Positions 1 to 8,497 are shown, counted from the stretch's first letter. The stretch is 24,807 nt of DNA from CAUZFZ01 sp964431285 (GCA_964431285.1 CAYSJO010000744.1:1-24807), one strand, 5' to 3'. Program-made: numbers and translations. The notes: generated from the sequence alone by a model not told the origin.

Positions 1-139
1 CAAAACAGGACGTGTGTGCCACCTGGCCCACAACCGTACGGAACTGGTCTCAGGCAGGTCATGGCATCATGTCGGAGCCAGTCACGCACGACCGTGCCGA
101 GAGGTCGTATGCCGGTGTTGTGCTTTCCCAATCGGGAAC

Positions 140-176
140 ACGAAACGGGCTGGTCAAGCTGACCAGCCCGTTTCGT
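140..176 (-). terminator. Hairpin downstream of the YTV protein gene
   Basis: A perfect inverted repeat has two 17-base arms (140-156 and 160-176; arm sequence acgaaacgggctggtca) around a three-base loop. It lies 30 bases past the stop of the minus-strand YTV protein gene, where a terminator is expected. No run of U follows the stem on the minus strand, so it departs from a classical intrinsic terminator. It may act as a factor-independent stop of the L-shaped type or as a 3'-end stabiliser. Confidence 0.65.
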
Positions 177-205
177 GAGATCGCTGTCACTGCCTCTTGC
201 GAGAC

Positions 206-1576
206 TCAGCCTCCGCAACCCGTGCAGGTCGGGAGGGAGCAGGATGAGCAACTGGGTGGAGGACAGCAGGTCTGGACGGGAACCTGACGGCACACCACGC
301 GCGGCTTGCAGATCGTCTGCGTGTACGGAACCTGACGCGGCACACAGCGGCTCTGTGAGACAAACTTCGTCTCGCATACCTGACGGCACACCGTATATGG
401 CACCTTGCGGGTCCGTGTTTCTGACACGTGACTGCAAACCGTGTACGGGACTTTCTGGCAGACTGTGTGCGGTTCGCAGGATTCGATCGTGTAGGGCACC
501 TGACGGCAGCGGGATTCGCAGCGCCACGCACATACGGTGTACGGCACTCGACGCGTGCGACATTGCTGCACGGTGGAGCAGACCGTGTACGGGACCTTCT
601 TTGTGCGGCATTCCTTCACCACGTGGCAAGTCGTGTATGGAACACGGCGAGTTCGATTGACCGGCACCATCTTGCAGACGGTGTATGGAATACGGCAGGT
701 CTTCACCTGACGTTCCATGCGGGTACACATGATCGTCTTCTTTTTTGTCTTAGGAACCCAGACCTGACGGCAGTTGACCAAACCCGGCTGTGTAAAGCGT
801 TCGGTGCGCGTGCAGCCCGGACGATAGACCGACTGACACTTGCCGCAGTCCCAGTCCCAACGGCCAGGGGAAGTGACACAGCGTCCGCAATTGCTCGGCG
901 GGCACTGTTCCATGACTGTGCGCCATTCGCCACCGCAGACATCGACCTGCTTACATTCGACGACCGGCTTGCACACGGTGTAGCACTTCTCGCGATAGCG
1001 TGTTTCCGTGCAGGGACGGTAAGCCGTGTAACACTCTTCGCGGTAACACGTCTTGTAGACGGGCTTGCAGACCTCGTGGCAGTCCGTGCGGTAGCAGGTC
1101 TTGTAATCCGGCTTGCAGACCGTGTAGGTCTCGGTGCGATAGCAGGGCTTCGTGTACGGCACCTTCACCTGGTACCGCTCAGTGCGAAACGCGGTCTTCC
1201 TGACTGGCTTCATGATCGTGTGTGGCACGGTCTTGTAGCACACTCGGTAGACGGGCCGACTGATGTTGTAGCACTGCTCACGAAACTTCGTCTCGTAGAC
1301 GTTGCGCGTACACCGGACGGGCACCTGCTCGCAAACGCGATCGTAGACCGTGCGGTACCGGGTCACCTGGCATTTGTCGTACACGACTTCCCGCACTGTC
1401 TTATAACAGGTGTTGCACGACGCGACGGCTGAGCAAAAGTCACCCGTCGACGAACACGCGGACGTCGGGCAGCAGGAATAGCTGTCCGCTCCGCAGTACG
1501 TTGCATGAGCGGTCTGGTCGAATCCCGCTGCCAGGAACAGGCAGGTCAGGACGGCAGGTTTCAAGGCCTGTCTCAT
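206..1576 (-). CDS. Cysteine-rich YTV-repeat cell-wall protein
   Basis: The product has 456 residues, 56 of them cysteine. It opens with a signal peptide (hydrophobic stretch about residues 8-18, likely cleavage after AHA near residue 26), so it is exported. The rest consists of short repeats of the form R-x-VPYTVC, densest in the C-terminal third (PYTVC five times, plus PYTTC, PYTIE and PYTQT variants), preceded by Y-K-T-C-Y-R variants in the middle and a GRC/GKC-rich insert around residues 230-260. Proteins with such YTV repeats were described from Rhodopirellula cell-wall fractions and are thought to crosslink through disulphides to build the proteinaceous wall; the role here is by analogy. 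The ATG start is supported by GAGGAG at 1585-1590, eight bases upstream. High Cys, Arg, Lys and Tyr content makes the opposite strand open for long distances. Confidence 0.88.
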   Translation of the reverse strand: MRQALKPAVLTCLFLAAGFDQTAHATYCGADSYSCCPTSACSSTGDFCSAVASCNTCYKTVREVVYDKCQVTRYRTVYDRVCEQVPVRCTRNVYETKFREQCYNISRPVYRVCYKTVPHTIMKPVRKTAFRTERYQVKVPYTKPCYRTETYTVCKPDYKTCYRTDCHEVCKPVYKTCYREECYTAYRPCTETRYREKCYTVCKPVVECKQVDVCGGEWRTVMEQCPPSNCGRCVTSPGRWDWDCGKCQSVYRPGCTRTERFTQPGLVNCRQVWVPKTKKKTIMCTRMERQVKTCRIPYTVCKMVPVNRTRRVPYTTCHVVKECRTKKVPYTVCSTVQQCRTRRVPYTVCAWRCESRCRQVPYTIESCEPHTVCQKVPYTVCSHVSETRTRKVPYTVCRQVCETKFVSQSRCVPRQVPYTQTICKPRVVCRQVPVQTCCPPPSCSSCSLPTCTGCGG

Positions 1577-1941
1577 CGGAGTAGCTCCTCGCGGTCCAGC
1601 ACGTGATACGCGAAACGGTTGGGGACGCTGGCGGCGAACCCATTACGACTGCTGTCCCTTTACTCGTCCTCAGACTTTGACGACCTTCAGCGAGTGTCAC
1701 ATTCGGACATGTCTCTGCGAACGGCGGCAGCGCCCTGCCGAAGCACTCGCGAAAATCGTTACAGCAGGCCCTGAATCAGAGGCTCGTGCGTGTGAAGCCT
1801 TAACGGTTAGAACAGCCGTGCCGAGGATTCATGCTGGGCGATCCCGCTGCGGCGACTTTGAAGAAGGCGCCTGCTATCGTGGCCCGTATCGCATCATCCA
1901 CGCTGACACGCGACCAAACACACACAACCAAAGGATCAGAG
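1577..1941. other. Divergent intergenic region
   Basis: This 365-base gap separates the start codons of the YTV protein (-) and the TIM-barrel isomerase (+), so it should hold promoters for both. I see the Shine-Dalgarno of the YTV gene at its left end (1585-1590) and AAGGA ahead of the isomerase at its right end. I found no convincing -35/-10 pair, hairpin or additional gene. The isomerase frame is open back to 1831, but the extra residues do not look like part of the family fold. Confidence 0.5.
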
Positions 1942-2781
1942 ATGAAGTTCGCCATCTGCCAGGAGTTGTACGAGGGCTGGGAATGGGAACGTCAGTGCGA
2001 GTTAAGCGCAAGCCTTGGCTACACAGGACTCGAAGTGGCTCCGTTTGCTCTGGCCGAGCGGATTACAGATATCTCGAAAGATCAGCGTGCGACATTGCGC
2101 AAACAGGCTGAAGACCATGGCATGGAGATCATCGGCCTGCACTGGCTGCTGGCAAAGACGGAAGGTCTGCATCTGACAACTGCCGACTCGTCCGTTCGCA
2201 CCGCGACCAGCAACTATCTGATTGAGCTGGGCAATGCGTGTGCTGACCTGGGTGGAACGCTGATGGTGTTTGGCTCGCCGTTCCAGCGCAATCGCGAAGA
2301 CGGCATGTCGACCGAACAGGCGATGGCCAACGCGGCCGAAGTCTTCGGCGCGTGTCTGCCGGCATTTGCTGACCGTGGCGTCAGTATCTGCATGGAACCT
2401 CTGACGCCAAAGGAGACCGACTTCATCAACACGTGCGCTCAGGCAATCGAACTGATTGAGATGGTCGGTCAGCCGAACTTCACGTTGCATCAGGACGTCA
2501 AAGCCATGCTGGGCGCCGAGTCCCGTTCGGTTCCGGAACTGATTCATGAATTCAAAGGGCGTGTCGGCCACTTCCATGTCAACGACACGAATCTGCTTGG
2601 TCCCGGTATGGGCGACACTGACTACGTGCCAATTTTTCAGGCGCTGACCGAATCCGATTACGACGGATGGGTTTCGGTTGAAGTGTTTGATTACAGCCCG
2701 GGTGCCGAGCACATCGTGCGACAAAGCATGGACTACATGCAGCAGACGCTGCGTCAGGTCAGCCATGCATCGAAGTCGTAA
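1942..2781 (+). CDS. Sugar phosphate isomerase/epimerase, xylose-isomerase-like TIM barrel
   Basis: A 279-residue cytoplasmic protein of the AP-endonuclease-2/xylose isomerase-like TIM-barrel superfamily, close in length and layout to D-tagatose/D-psicose 3-epimerases and hydroxypyruvate isomerases. Visible landmarks are GLEVAPF (29-35), GLHWLL (65-70), MEPLTPKETDF (151-161), LHQDVKAM (182-189), GHFHVND (209-215) and SVEVFDY (245-251). These supply the expected metal and acid/base residues: E152, D185, H210/H212 and E247. Substrate cannot be told from sequence. The frame is open upstream to 1831, but the ATG at 1942 is chosen because AAGGA lies just before it and the fold's first strand (MKFAICQE) starts there. 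It appears to be a single-gene transcription unit. Confidence 0.85.
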   Translation: MKFAICQELYEGWEWERQCELSASLGYTGLEVAPFALAERITDISKDQRATLRKQAEDHGMEIIGLHWLLAKTEGLHLTTADSSVRTATSNYLIELGNACADLGGTLMVFGSPFQRNREDGMSTEQAMANAAEVFGACLPAFADRGVSICMEPLTPKETDFINTCAQAIELIEMVGQPNFTLHQDVKAMLGAESRSVPELIHEFKGRVGHFHVNDTNLLGPGMGDTDYVPIFQALTESDYDGWVSVEVFDYSPGAEHIVRQSMDYMQQTLRQVSHASKS

Positions 2782-3247
2782 GAGCGGCATCTCACAGTGC
2801 GTCATTCGATTACGCACTCGATCCGTTGAACGTCGTTGCCGTCACACCAGACGTGTCCTCACATCATCCTCGCGTGATCATCGGCATGAGCGAGTCGTAT
2901 CGCGCGTCATCAAGGTCGCCATCGACCCGTATGCAACGCGGTCTTTCGCAGCATGATCGCGCCGCGCTTGAAGGCATCAACCTGCGACACCTGGAACATG
3001 TCATGCCAAAGACGATTGTTTCACGTCGAAACTGAAAAGATAAGACTTGCCAAACTTAGTTGAATCGATAACCATGACTCGCGATCGAGTGTAAGGCATT
3101 GATGAGTAAAGCCTTCGGTGTCTTGCATGCGGCTAGTCACGGTTGACCGGCCGACTTGGAGTTCGATCGGGGTTGGCTGACTGTCGTCCATAGCCCGGTT
3201 ATCAGCGGCATCAGTTACTCTGAGTTACTCGTTTAGGAGGAGCGAAG
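2782..3247. other. Intergenic region before the lysine-rich gene
   Basis: This 466-base stretch contains no gene I can support. A TTG-started open frame at 2826-3035 lacks a ribosome-binding site and any recognisable motif. Near the right end is a short direct repeat (AGTTACTC twice, about 3213-3230), followed by the strong Shine-Dalgarno of the next gene. The promoter and leader of the lysine-rich gene must lie here, but I could not place them. Confidence 0.45.
3235..3240 (+). promoter_or_regulatory. Strong Shine-Dalgarno (AGGAGG) for the lysine-rich gene
   Basis: A full-consensus AGGAGG sits seven bases before a GTG codon at 3248. It fixes the start of a very low-complexity reading frame that otherwise might be dismissed, and suggests strong translation. 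Confidence 0.8.
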
Positions 3248-3436
3248 GTGGCCAAGAAGAAGGCAGCCAGGAAGAAGGCCGTGAAGAAGAAGGCCGCGAA
3301 GAAGAGAGCAGCCCCCAAGAAGAAGGCGGCCAAGAAGAAGGCCAAGAAGAAGTCAGCCAAGAATAAGAAGGCAGCCCCCAAGAAGAAGAAGGCAGCCAAG
3401 AAAAAGAAGAAGGCAGCCAAGAAAAAGAAGAAGTGA
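3248..3436 (+). CDS. Small lysine-rich histone H1-like DNA-binding protein
   Basis: A 62-residue protein made almost only of lysine (36 residues) and alanine, with a few proline, arginine, serine and asparagine. Blocks of two to five lysines alternate with AA or AAP, as in the C-terminal tails of eukaryotic histone H1 and the bacterial AlgP, HctA/Hc1 and lysine-rich HU-tail proteins. Such tails bind DNA non-specifically and compact the nucleoid. There is no globular domain, so this would be a free-standing tail. The GTG start is supported by an AGGAGG seven bases upstream and the gene ends in a clear terminator, which argues for a real expressed gene. The coding strand is nearly all purine. 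Function is inferred from composition only. Confidence 0.8.
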   Translation: MAKKKAARKKAVKKKAAKKRAAPKKKAAKKKAKKKSAKNKKAAPKKKKAAKKKKKAAKKKKK

Positions 3437-3504
3437 CCTTTGAGGTCGCTTTTGGGGGTCTGAAGACAACCACTCGAAACTTGATTCGAGACAAGCAACA
3501 ACGA

Positions 3505-3534
3505 GAAAAGGCGGCCGAATTCGGCCGCCTTTTC
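3505..3534. terminator. Bidirectional intrinsic terminator
   Basis: A perfect 30-base palindrome: a GC-rich stem (GGCGGCCG pairing with CGGCCGCC) flanked by AAAA on the left and TTTT on the right, with AATT in the loop. Each strand therefore reads as stem followed by a U-run. It lies between two convergent genes, the lysine-rich gene (+, ends 3436) and the GGDEF response regulator (-, ends 3601), and can end transcription of both. Confidence 0.9.
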
Positions 3535-3600
3535 TATTTGGTATGCTTCGCGTGCGTGGTCCAGATCGCTGGATGCAATCACCTTGAACGAGCGCCAGTT

Positions 3601-4506
3601 TCACGAGTACTTCGCCGGACACACTCGATTCCGCCCCGTCTGCTTGGCTTCATGCATCGCTTCGTCGGCACTCTTAACGAGCCATTCCGCCGAGAAGTCG
3701 CATGGGCTCCGACACAACGAGTTGCACGTCACACCATAGCTTGCTGTCACAGGCACGACCTGGCCCGCACTGCGCATCTGCAACACTTCGATGCTCTTGC
3801 GGATGCGTCCTGCCAGAACCGTCGCTCCGGCCTGGTCCGTCTCGCGCAGAATGATGGCAAACTCCTCGCCGCCGTAACGGCACGGCCAATCCGATGTGCG
3901 CGCGCTCGAATGAAGGACCTCACCCAGCGCCTGCAAAACCTGATCGCCGAACGGATGCCCGTGAGTATCGTTGAGCATTTTAAAACGGTCGGCGTCCAGC
4001 ATAATCAACGCCAGTGGCCGGTCGTATCGCCGCGTGGCCTCTACTTCTTCGTGTAGTCGTTGATCGAAGTGGGTTCGATTCCAGAGCCCCGTCAGTCCAT
4101 CGGTCATGGCACGTTGCGCCAGCATGTCCTGAAATCGCTTTGTTCGCAGGGCCGCGCGCACGCGGGCATTCAGTTCCGCTGGATCGAACGGCTTCTGAAT
4201 GTAGTCGACGGCTCCCACGTCGAACCCTCGCACCTTCTGCGCAACGTCGCTGGCCGCCGTAATGAAGATGACGGGAATGTCCTGCGTCTCCGACTGGGAC
4301 TTCAGACGCTGACAGATGTCGAAGCCACTGCTGTCCGGCATCACCACATCAAGCAGAATCAGGTCCGGTTGAGTGGAACATGCCTGCATGAATCCGTCAT
4401 CACCGCTCATGGCATGCGTCAGTTCGATATCGAGGTTCTTCAGCCGCACCTTCAGAAGCTGATGAATCTCGGGCGAATCATCGATGGCAAGAATCTTCTG
4501 TCTCAT
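3601..4506 (-). CDS. Response regulator with GGDEF domain (PleD-like diguanylate cyclase)
   Basis: A 301-residue cytoplasmic signalling protein. Residues 4-118 are a receiver domain: acidic pair D9/D10, phosphoacceptor D53 in LLDVVMPD, T83 and K105 (QKPF). Residues 130-300 are a GGDEF domain with the active-site signature GGEEF at 212-216 and DxLTGLxNR near 136-144, so it should convert two GTP into cyclic di-GMP. An RxxD inhibitory site (RTSD, 203-206) lies five residues before the signature, predicting product inhibition. Phosphorylation by an unknown histidine kinase would control it; none is encoded nearby. The start at 4506 (MRQKILAIDD) fits the family; an ATG seven codons upstream at 4527 is possible and no clear ribosome site decides between them. 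Confidence 0.9.
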   Translation of the reverse strand: MRQKILAIDDSPEIHQLLKVRLKNLDIELTHAMSGDDGFMQACSTQPDLILLDVVMPDSSGFDICQRLKSQSETQDIPVIFITAASDVAQKVRGFDVGAVDYIQKPFDPAELNARVRAALRTKRFQDMLAQRAMTDGLTGLWNRTHFDQRLHEEVEATRRYDRPLALIMLDADRFKMLNDTHGHPFGDQVLQALGEVLHSSARTSDWPCRYGGEEFAIILRETDQAGATVLAGRIRKSIEVLQMRSAGQVVPVTASYGVTCNSLCRSPCDFSAEWLVKSADEAMHEAKQTGRNRVCPAKYS

Positions 4507-4761
4507 CGCCGGATACTTTCTGCGCATTCCGGGGAGAACGGCGAACGTCTGAAACTCCTCGCGTTACTGATTGCAAGTTCCCAGTCTACAGTCCGCGACC
4601 ACGCGGCGAGCAATCCTGGCTCGTGCAGGACCCGTGTGATGACTTCGACTCGCGCGAGGGAACACCGAAGCTCTTGCCAGCGGGGCACCGTGCCACTCGT
4701 TCTGACAGGGAACTTCTTAACGCTGGAAGCAAGGTTCGACCGCGCTGCAGCGCGACAGGTG

Positions 4762-6681
4762 TTATTTGGCTGCAGTCTCTTTGCCAGAGTGTCCCGGTGC
4801 GGCGACAAACTTCAATGTCTCGGCAGCGTCCTCGACATTCCAGATTCGGACTTCGCCATTGTAGGAGCCTGCGGCCACTCGCTTGCTGCCGGGATGAACA
4901 GCTACTGAGTAAACCCAGTCGGTGTGTCCGCCGAACGTCTTCAGAGCCTTGCCATCGCCAACCTGATGATTGCGCGCCGTCTTGTCGGAACTGCTGCTGA
5001 AGACCTGACCTTCGGGCGTCACGGTGATACGGAATACCTCGCCACCGAATCCTCCAATCGCCCGTACCTGTTTTGCGTCGCCCACGTTCCACGTGCGAAT
5101 CTGCTTGTCGCTGCCAGCAGTCACAACCAGCTTGTTGTCCGGCGAAAAACCTACGCCGTAGACCGGCTGGCCATGTCCGTTAAACGTGACGAGCGAGTCG
5201 CCCGATGCCGCGTCAAAGACTTTGGACGTTTTGTCACGGCTCGCTGAAGCCAGCTTGGTCCCGTCCGGTGACCAAGCAACGTCCATCACCCAGTCCGCGT
5301 GATCTTCGATCAACAGTTGTTCTTCCTGACTCTCGAAATCGAACACGCGAATACTGCGGTCTGCTCCAGCCGTTGCCAGTCGCTTACCATCGGGGCTCAA
5401 AGCCACACCGAAGACCGAGTCATCAGTACGAATCAGGTCGCCGAGCAACTCACCATCGCTGACCTGAAACAGCTTGGCCTCGCCGATCTGAGCTGGTGTG
5501 CCCGACGCGACGACAAGCTTGCTGCCATCTTTCGTGAACTCAAGGTCATAGACACGTTCGGCCACATTGCTGATTCGCCGGACGATCGTCCCATCAGAAA
5601 CCTTCCACAGCACGACTTCGTGATAACCGGACGTCGCAAGCGTGTTGCCATCGGGGCTGAAGGCGACCGCTGTAATCGGAATGGCGACCGGATACGACTC
5701 GGGTGCTGGGGGCTGCGGCAGTTTGGGCATGATCTGAATCAGCGGAGCACCCGGGCTGAACCCGGCATCCAGAATCGCGCCGGTATCGATCCACTTCTTG
5801 ATCGATGCGATCTGCTCGGCTGTCAGAGGGTCTGCGTCCTTCGGCATCGACCCGTCTTCAATCAGCGCGACCAGCGTCGAGGCGTCGGCATCACCGACCT
5901 CGACCGCATCACCCGATTCGCCGCCCTTCACGATGCCGGCGAATGTCTCCATGTTGTAGCGCCCCTTCGCCGTCTTCGCGTTGTGGCACGCCAGGCAGCG
6001 CTGCGAAAAGATTGGAGCGACCGATTCCGCGAACGAAACCAGCGTTCCAATCTTGATCCGCAACTGTTCGGCCGCGCGCCGCTTTTCGACGTGCTCCTTG
6101 CTGATGGCGGCGAATTCGGTCGACGCTTTTTCGAGCTGCGGCTTGAAGTCCGCGACCTGTTTCTCTGCGGCAGTGATCGCAGCAGTCGACTTCTCGACGT
6201 CAGCTTTCGCTGTCTTAATCGCATCTTCGACAGCTTTCACCGCAGCCTGAGCGTCGGTGACTGCTTTAGTCGCTGCTTCAGCTTTTGTCTCAGCTTCTTT
6301 GGCGGCCTTCTCGTCTTCTTCTTTCTTTGACTCGTCGGCCTTCTTGCGAGCGGCCTGAGCAGCTTCGTCCGCCTTCTTCTTTGCTTCTTCCAGCGGTGGG
6401 ACTTTGTCCTGTTCGGGCTTGAGCTTGCCCTCGGAATCTTTCACGGCTTTTTCAGCCCGGTTCTTTTCCGACTTTGCCTTGATTAGAGCCGTCTGCAATT
6501 CAGCGGCTTTGGTCCGGGCTTCCTTGAGCACTCCGGCGGCTTTTTCTTCCCGGCCTTTGGCTTCGTCCGCGGCTTTCGTCAGCGCGACAACCTGTGCCTC
6601 TTCTTCCGGAGTCGCTGCACTTAACGCAGCAGCGAATACACACACAGCAAGAACTGTCAGGCAATGGCGGGATCGCAACAT
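4762..6681 (-). CDS. Secreted coiled-coil / cytochrome c / WD40 repeat fusion protein
   Basis: A 639-residue protein with four parts. Residues 1-23 form a signal peptide (cleavage near LSA-A), placing it in the periplasm. Residues 25-215 are rich in Ala, Lys and Glu and look like a long coiled coil. Residues 218-305 resemble a planctomycete-type cytochrome c domain with the haem-binding CLACH (229-233) and a likely axial methionine at SMP (M279). Residues 334-616 carry about seven WD40 repeats ending in VVLW, AKLF, IRVF, KVFD, IRTW and VRIW, enough for one beta-propeller. CxxCH domains joined to WD40 propellers are frequent in planctomycetes; their substrates and electron partners are unknown. 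The start at 6681 is preferred over longer options because it gives the signal peptide and follows AGAGAGGA by eight bases. Confidence 0.85.
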   Translation of the reverse strand: MLRSRHCLTVLAVCVFAAALSAATPEEEAQVVALTKAADEAKGREEKAAGVLKEARTKAAELQTALIKAKSEKNRAEKAVKDSEGKLKPEQDKVPPLEEAKKKADEAAQAARKKADESKKEEDEKAAKEAETKAEAATKAVTDAQAAVKAVEDAIKTAKADVEKSTAAITAAEKQVADFKPQLEKASTEFAAISKEHVEKRRAAEQLRIKIGTLVSFAESVAPIFSQRCLACHNAKTAKGRYNMETFAGIVKGGESGDAVEVGDADASTLVALIEDGSMPKDADPLTAEQIASIKKWIDTGAILDAGFSPGAPLIQIMPKLPQPPAPESYPVAIPITAVAFSPDGNTLATSGYHEVVLWKVSDGTIVRRISNVAERVYDLEFTKDGSKLVVASGTPAQIGEAKLFQVSDGELLGDLIRTDDSVFGVALSPDGKRLATAGADRSIRVFDFESQEEQLLIEDHADWVMDVAWSPDGTKLASASRDKTSKVFDAASGDSLVTFNGHGQPVYGVGFSPDNKLVVTAGSDKQIRTWNVGDAKQVRAIGGFGGEVFRITVTPEGQVFSSSSDKTARNHQVGDGKALKTFGGHTDWVYSVAVHPGSKRVAAGSYNGEVRIWNVEDAAETLKFVAAPGHSGKETAAK

Positions 6682-6718
6682 GAGGACGGTCCTCTCTGGG
6701 TGGGATGCGGAGGCGAGG

Positions 6719-6749
6719 CGTTCGTAGTCACCGCATTTATGCGGTTCGA
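6719..6749. repeat. REP-like palindrome, copy A
   Basis: A 31-base element beginning cgttcgtag and ending gcggttcga, with a central hairpin CACCGCATTTATGCGGTT. It matches copy B at 9643-9673 over its full length with three differences; two of them are partner bases in the stem (C-G replaced by T-A). It lies in the divergent gap between the WD40 fusion gene and the membrane protein gene. Confidence 0.7.
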
Positions 6750-6874
6750 GTGTCAAAGTCGGACGGTGGGGAACTGGCATTCATCGCCAGAACGGGAATA
6801 GCATCCCGCACCGCTCATCAAACTGTCAAGCTGGGCGATTCAAAGAGACGTACCGCTGACCGAACGGAAGTCCT

Positions 6875-8497
6875 GTGCCGGATGATTGTTCTGATGACGA
6901 TACCAACCGACCCCCGCGGTCGTGGGCCGTTCCATGCAATCGTCTGCAATGTAAGCCCTTGCTCTGCATCTGGTTGAGTTTTCTGCTGTATTCGTTCTGC
7001 CACGCACCCGTGCCTGGCGTGAACGAGCCACACTATCTGAGCAAGGCAAAATACTTCTGGAATCCCGACTGGTGCCCCGGCGACCTGTTTCTCGAGTCCT
7101 CAAACCCGCATCTGGTCTTCTATCAGACATTCGGACCGCTGACGCAGGTCCTGTCATTCGCGCACACGGCCATCGTCGGCCGGATGATTGCTTTACTCAT
7201 TCTGGCAATCGGCTGGCAGATGCTGTGTCAGCAAATTACGCGTGATCGCTGGTCCGGCCTGGCAGCGGTCTGGATATTTCTGTTGCTGGCGTCAATCGGC
7301 AACCTGTCGGGCGAGTGGCTCGTTGGCGGTCTTGAATCCAAAGTGCTGTCGTACGGGTTCGTGCTCTGCGGACTGGCAGCTCTGGCAGGACGTCAGTGGA
7401 TCGTCGCTGGAATCACGTGTGGTCTCGCGGTTGCGTTTCATCCACTGGTCGGGATGTGGAGCCTGGTCGCCATCGTGCTGACGTGTGCAGGCACAATACT
7501 CCGACCCGGTCGCGGGGGACTTCGCACTGAGTTAATCGAATCGAGTGTCAGAACAATCCCCAGCCCGCACTTTCTGATGGGCATGGTGTTGCTCGTGGCG
7601 ACGGCATTGATGGGGATTATTCCGGCGCTGACAGTGACCGCTGGAGCAACGCGCGAGGAGACGTGGTATGCCAACTTCGTGCAGGTCTATTATCGCCTGG
7701 CCCGTCACCTTGATCCGATGACGTTCCGCTTCGGCGCGTTGGCCGGCTATGCGCTCCTGTCGCTGCTGCGCCTCACGCTGTGCCGATTCTCAACCGACCG
7801 TCGCGTTATCCTGCTGTCCCGCTACCTGGCCGCCGCCGGGTTTATTGCACTGGTCGGACTGGCGATTGGATGCGGGCCTCGTCCGACGGAGCGAACACCA
7901 CTGTGGGAACTCCGGATTGCGCTACTCAAGTTTTATCCGTTCCGATTGTTTGACGTGATGCTGCCGCTGCTGACTTCGATCCTTGTCGCCGGTCAGTTCT
8001 CATCGCGGCGGCTTGCGTCCGTTTTCGTACCAGGCCGACTCCGTTGGAGCGTGTTGAGCATCGGCCTGCTGATCGCATTGTGGTTGAACGCAGGCCTCGG
8101 TTCGATCAACCACATGTCGCCGTTGCAACAGCGGGACTGGCTGGCGGCATGCCAATGGCTGCAGGCCAACGCTCCACGCGATGCATTGGTCTACACTCCC
8201 AAAGACGGCTGGGCATTCAAGTGGTTTGCCCAGCGGGCTGAGTATGTTGCCAGAAAGGACTGCCCACAGGACGCGGCCGGAATACGCGAATGGAATACGC
8301 GACTGAACGAGATGAGCCACTGGGGACAGGCGCCCGAAAACTACCGACCCGATGGCGGCTATTCCCGGGATTCCGCTCACGCACTCTCGAAGCAGACAGG
8401 AATCACTTACATCCTCTCGCGGCGATTCGGACCGTTTGATGTTCCCATCGTGTTCAACTCTCCGACCTATCGCATCTACCACATCGCGCCTGACTGA
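6875..8497 (+). CDS. Multi-pass membrane protein, planctomycete DUF6798-like
   Basis: A 540-residue inner-membrane protein. After a hydrophilic N-terminus there are roughly ten hydrophobic segments (about 28-42, 100-118, 128-142, 160-172, 176-206, 233-256, 288-302, 314-333, 356-373, 391-408), then a soluble C-terminal region (about 415-540) containing DWLAACQWLQANAPRDALVY and SHWGQAPENY. A conserved-looking loop after the first segment reads NEPHYLSKAKYFWNPDWCPGD. The overall plan recalls GT-C glycosyltransferases and the DUF6798 membrane family of planctomycetes, but I cannot identify a catalytic residue, so the activity is unknown. GTG start; GGAAG lies four bases upstream and no other in-frame start occurs before residue 100. 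It is followed after 13 bases by the next gene, so the two are probably co-transcribed. Confidence 0.78.
   Translation: MPDDCSDDDTNRPPRSWAVPCNRLQCKPLLCIWLSFLLYSFCHAPVPGVNEPHYLSKAKYFWNPDWCPGDLFLESSNPHLVFYQTFGPLTQVLSFAHTAIVGRMIALLILAIGWQMLCQQITRDRWSGLAAVWIFLLLASIGNLSGEWLVGGLESKVLSYGFVLCGLAALAGRQWIVAGITCGLAVAFHPLVGMWSLVAIVLTCAGTILRPGRGGLRTELIESSVRTIPSPHFLMGMVLLVATALMGIIPALTVTAGATREETWYANFVQVYYRLARHLDPMTFRFGALAGYALLSLLRLTLCRFSTDRRVILLSRYLAAAGFIALVGLAIGCGPRPTERTPLWELRIALLKFYPFRLFDVMLPLLTSILVAGQFSSRRLASVFVPGRLRWSVLSIGLLIALWLNAGLGSINHMSPLQQRDWLAACQWLQANAPRDALVYTPKDGWAFKWFAQRAEYVARKDCPQDAAGIREWNTRLNEMSHWGQAPENYRPDGGYSRDSAHALSKQTGITYILSRRFGPFDVPIVFNSPTYRIYHIAPD

Noticed and set aside
1..139. Possible end of another gene at the left edge
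   Set aside because: A minus-strand frame is open for about 37 codons, but it is too short and featureless to assign, and no motif links it to a family.
428..1432. Long plus-strand open frame (334 codons) opposite the YTV protein gene
   Set aside because: It is antisense to repetitive Cys/Arg/Tyr-rich coding sequence, has no motif or ribosome site, and the minus-strand gene has a signal peptide, Shine-Dalgarno and known repeat type.
2002..2817. Minus-strand open frame (271 codons) opposite the TIM-barrel gene
   Set aside because: Shadow of a well-recognised isomerase/epimerase; the product has no family features.
2826..3035. Small plus-strand frame of 69 codons
   Set aside because: TTG start, no ribosome site, no recognisable composition or motif.
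3211..3582. Phe/Leu-rich minus-strand frame that looks like a membrane protein
   Set aside because: It is the complement of the AAG/GCC-rich lysine-alanine repeat and runs through the terminator palindrome; the plus-strand gene has the consensus ribosome site.
4741..4754. Perfect 14-base palindrome CGCGCTGCAGCGCG after the WD40 gene
   Set aside because: Short, no loop and no U-run; too weak to call a terminator.
5299..6330. Plus-strand open frame (343 codons) opposite the cytochrome/WD40 gene
   Set aside because: Antisense to a gene with clear domain order; the translation is Arg/Leu-rich without motifs.
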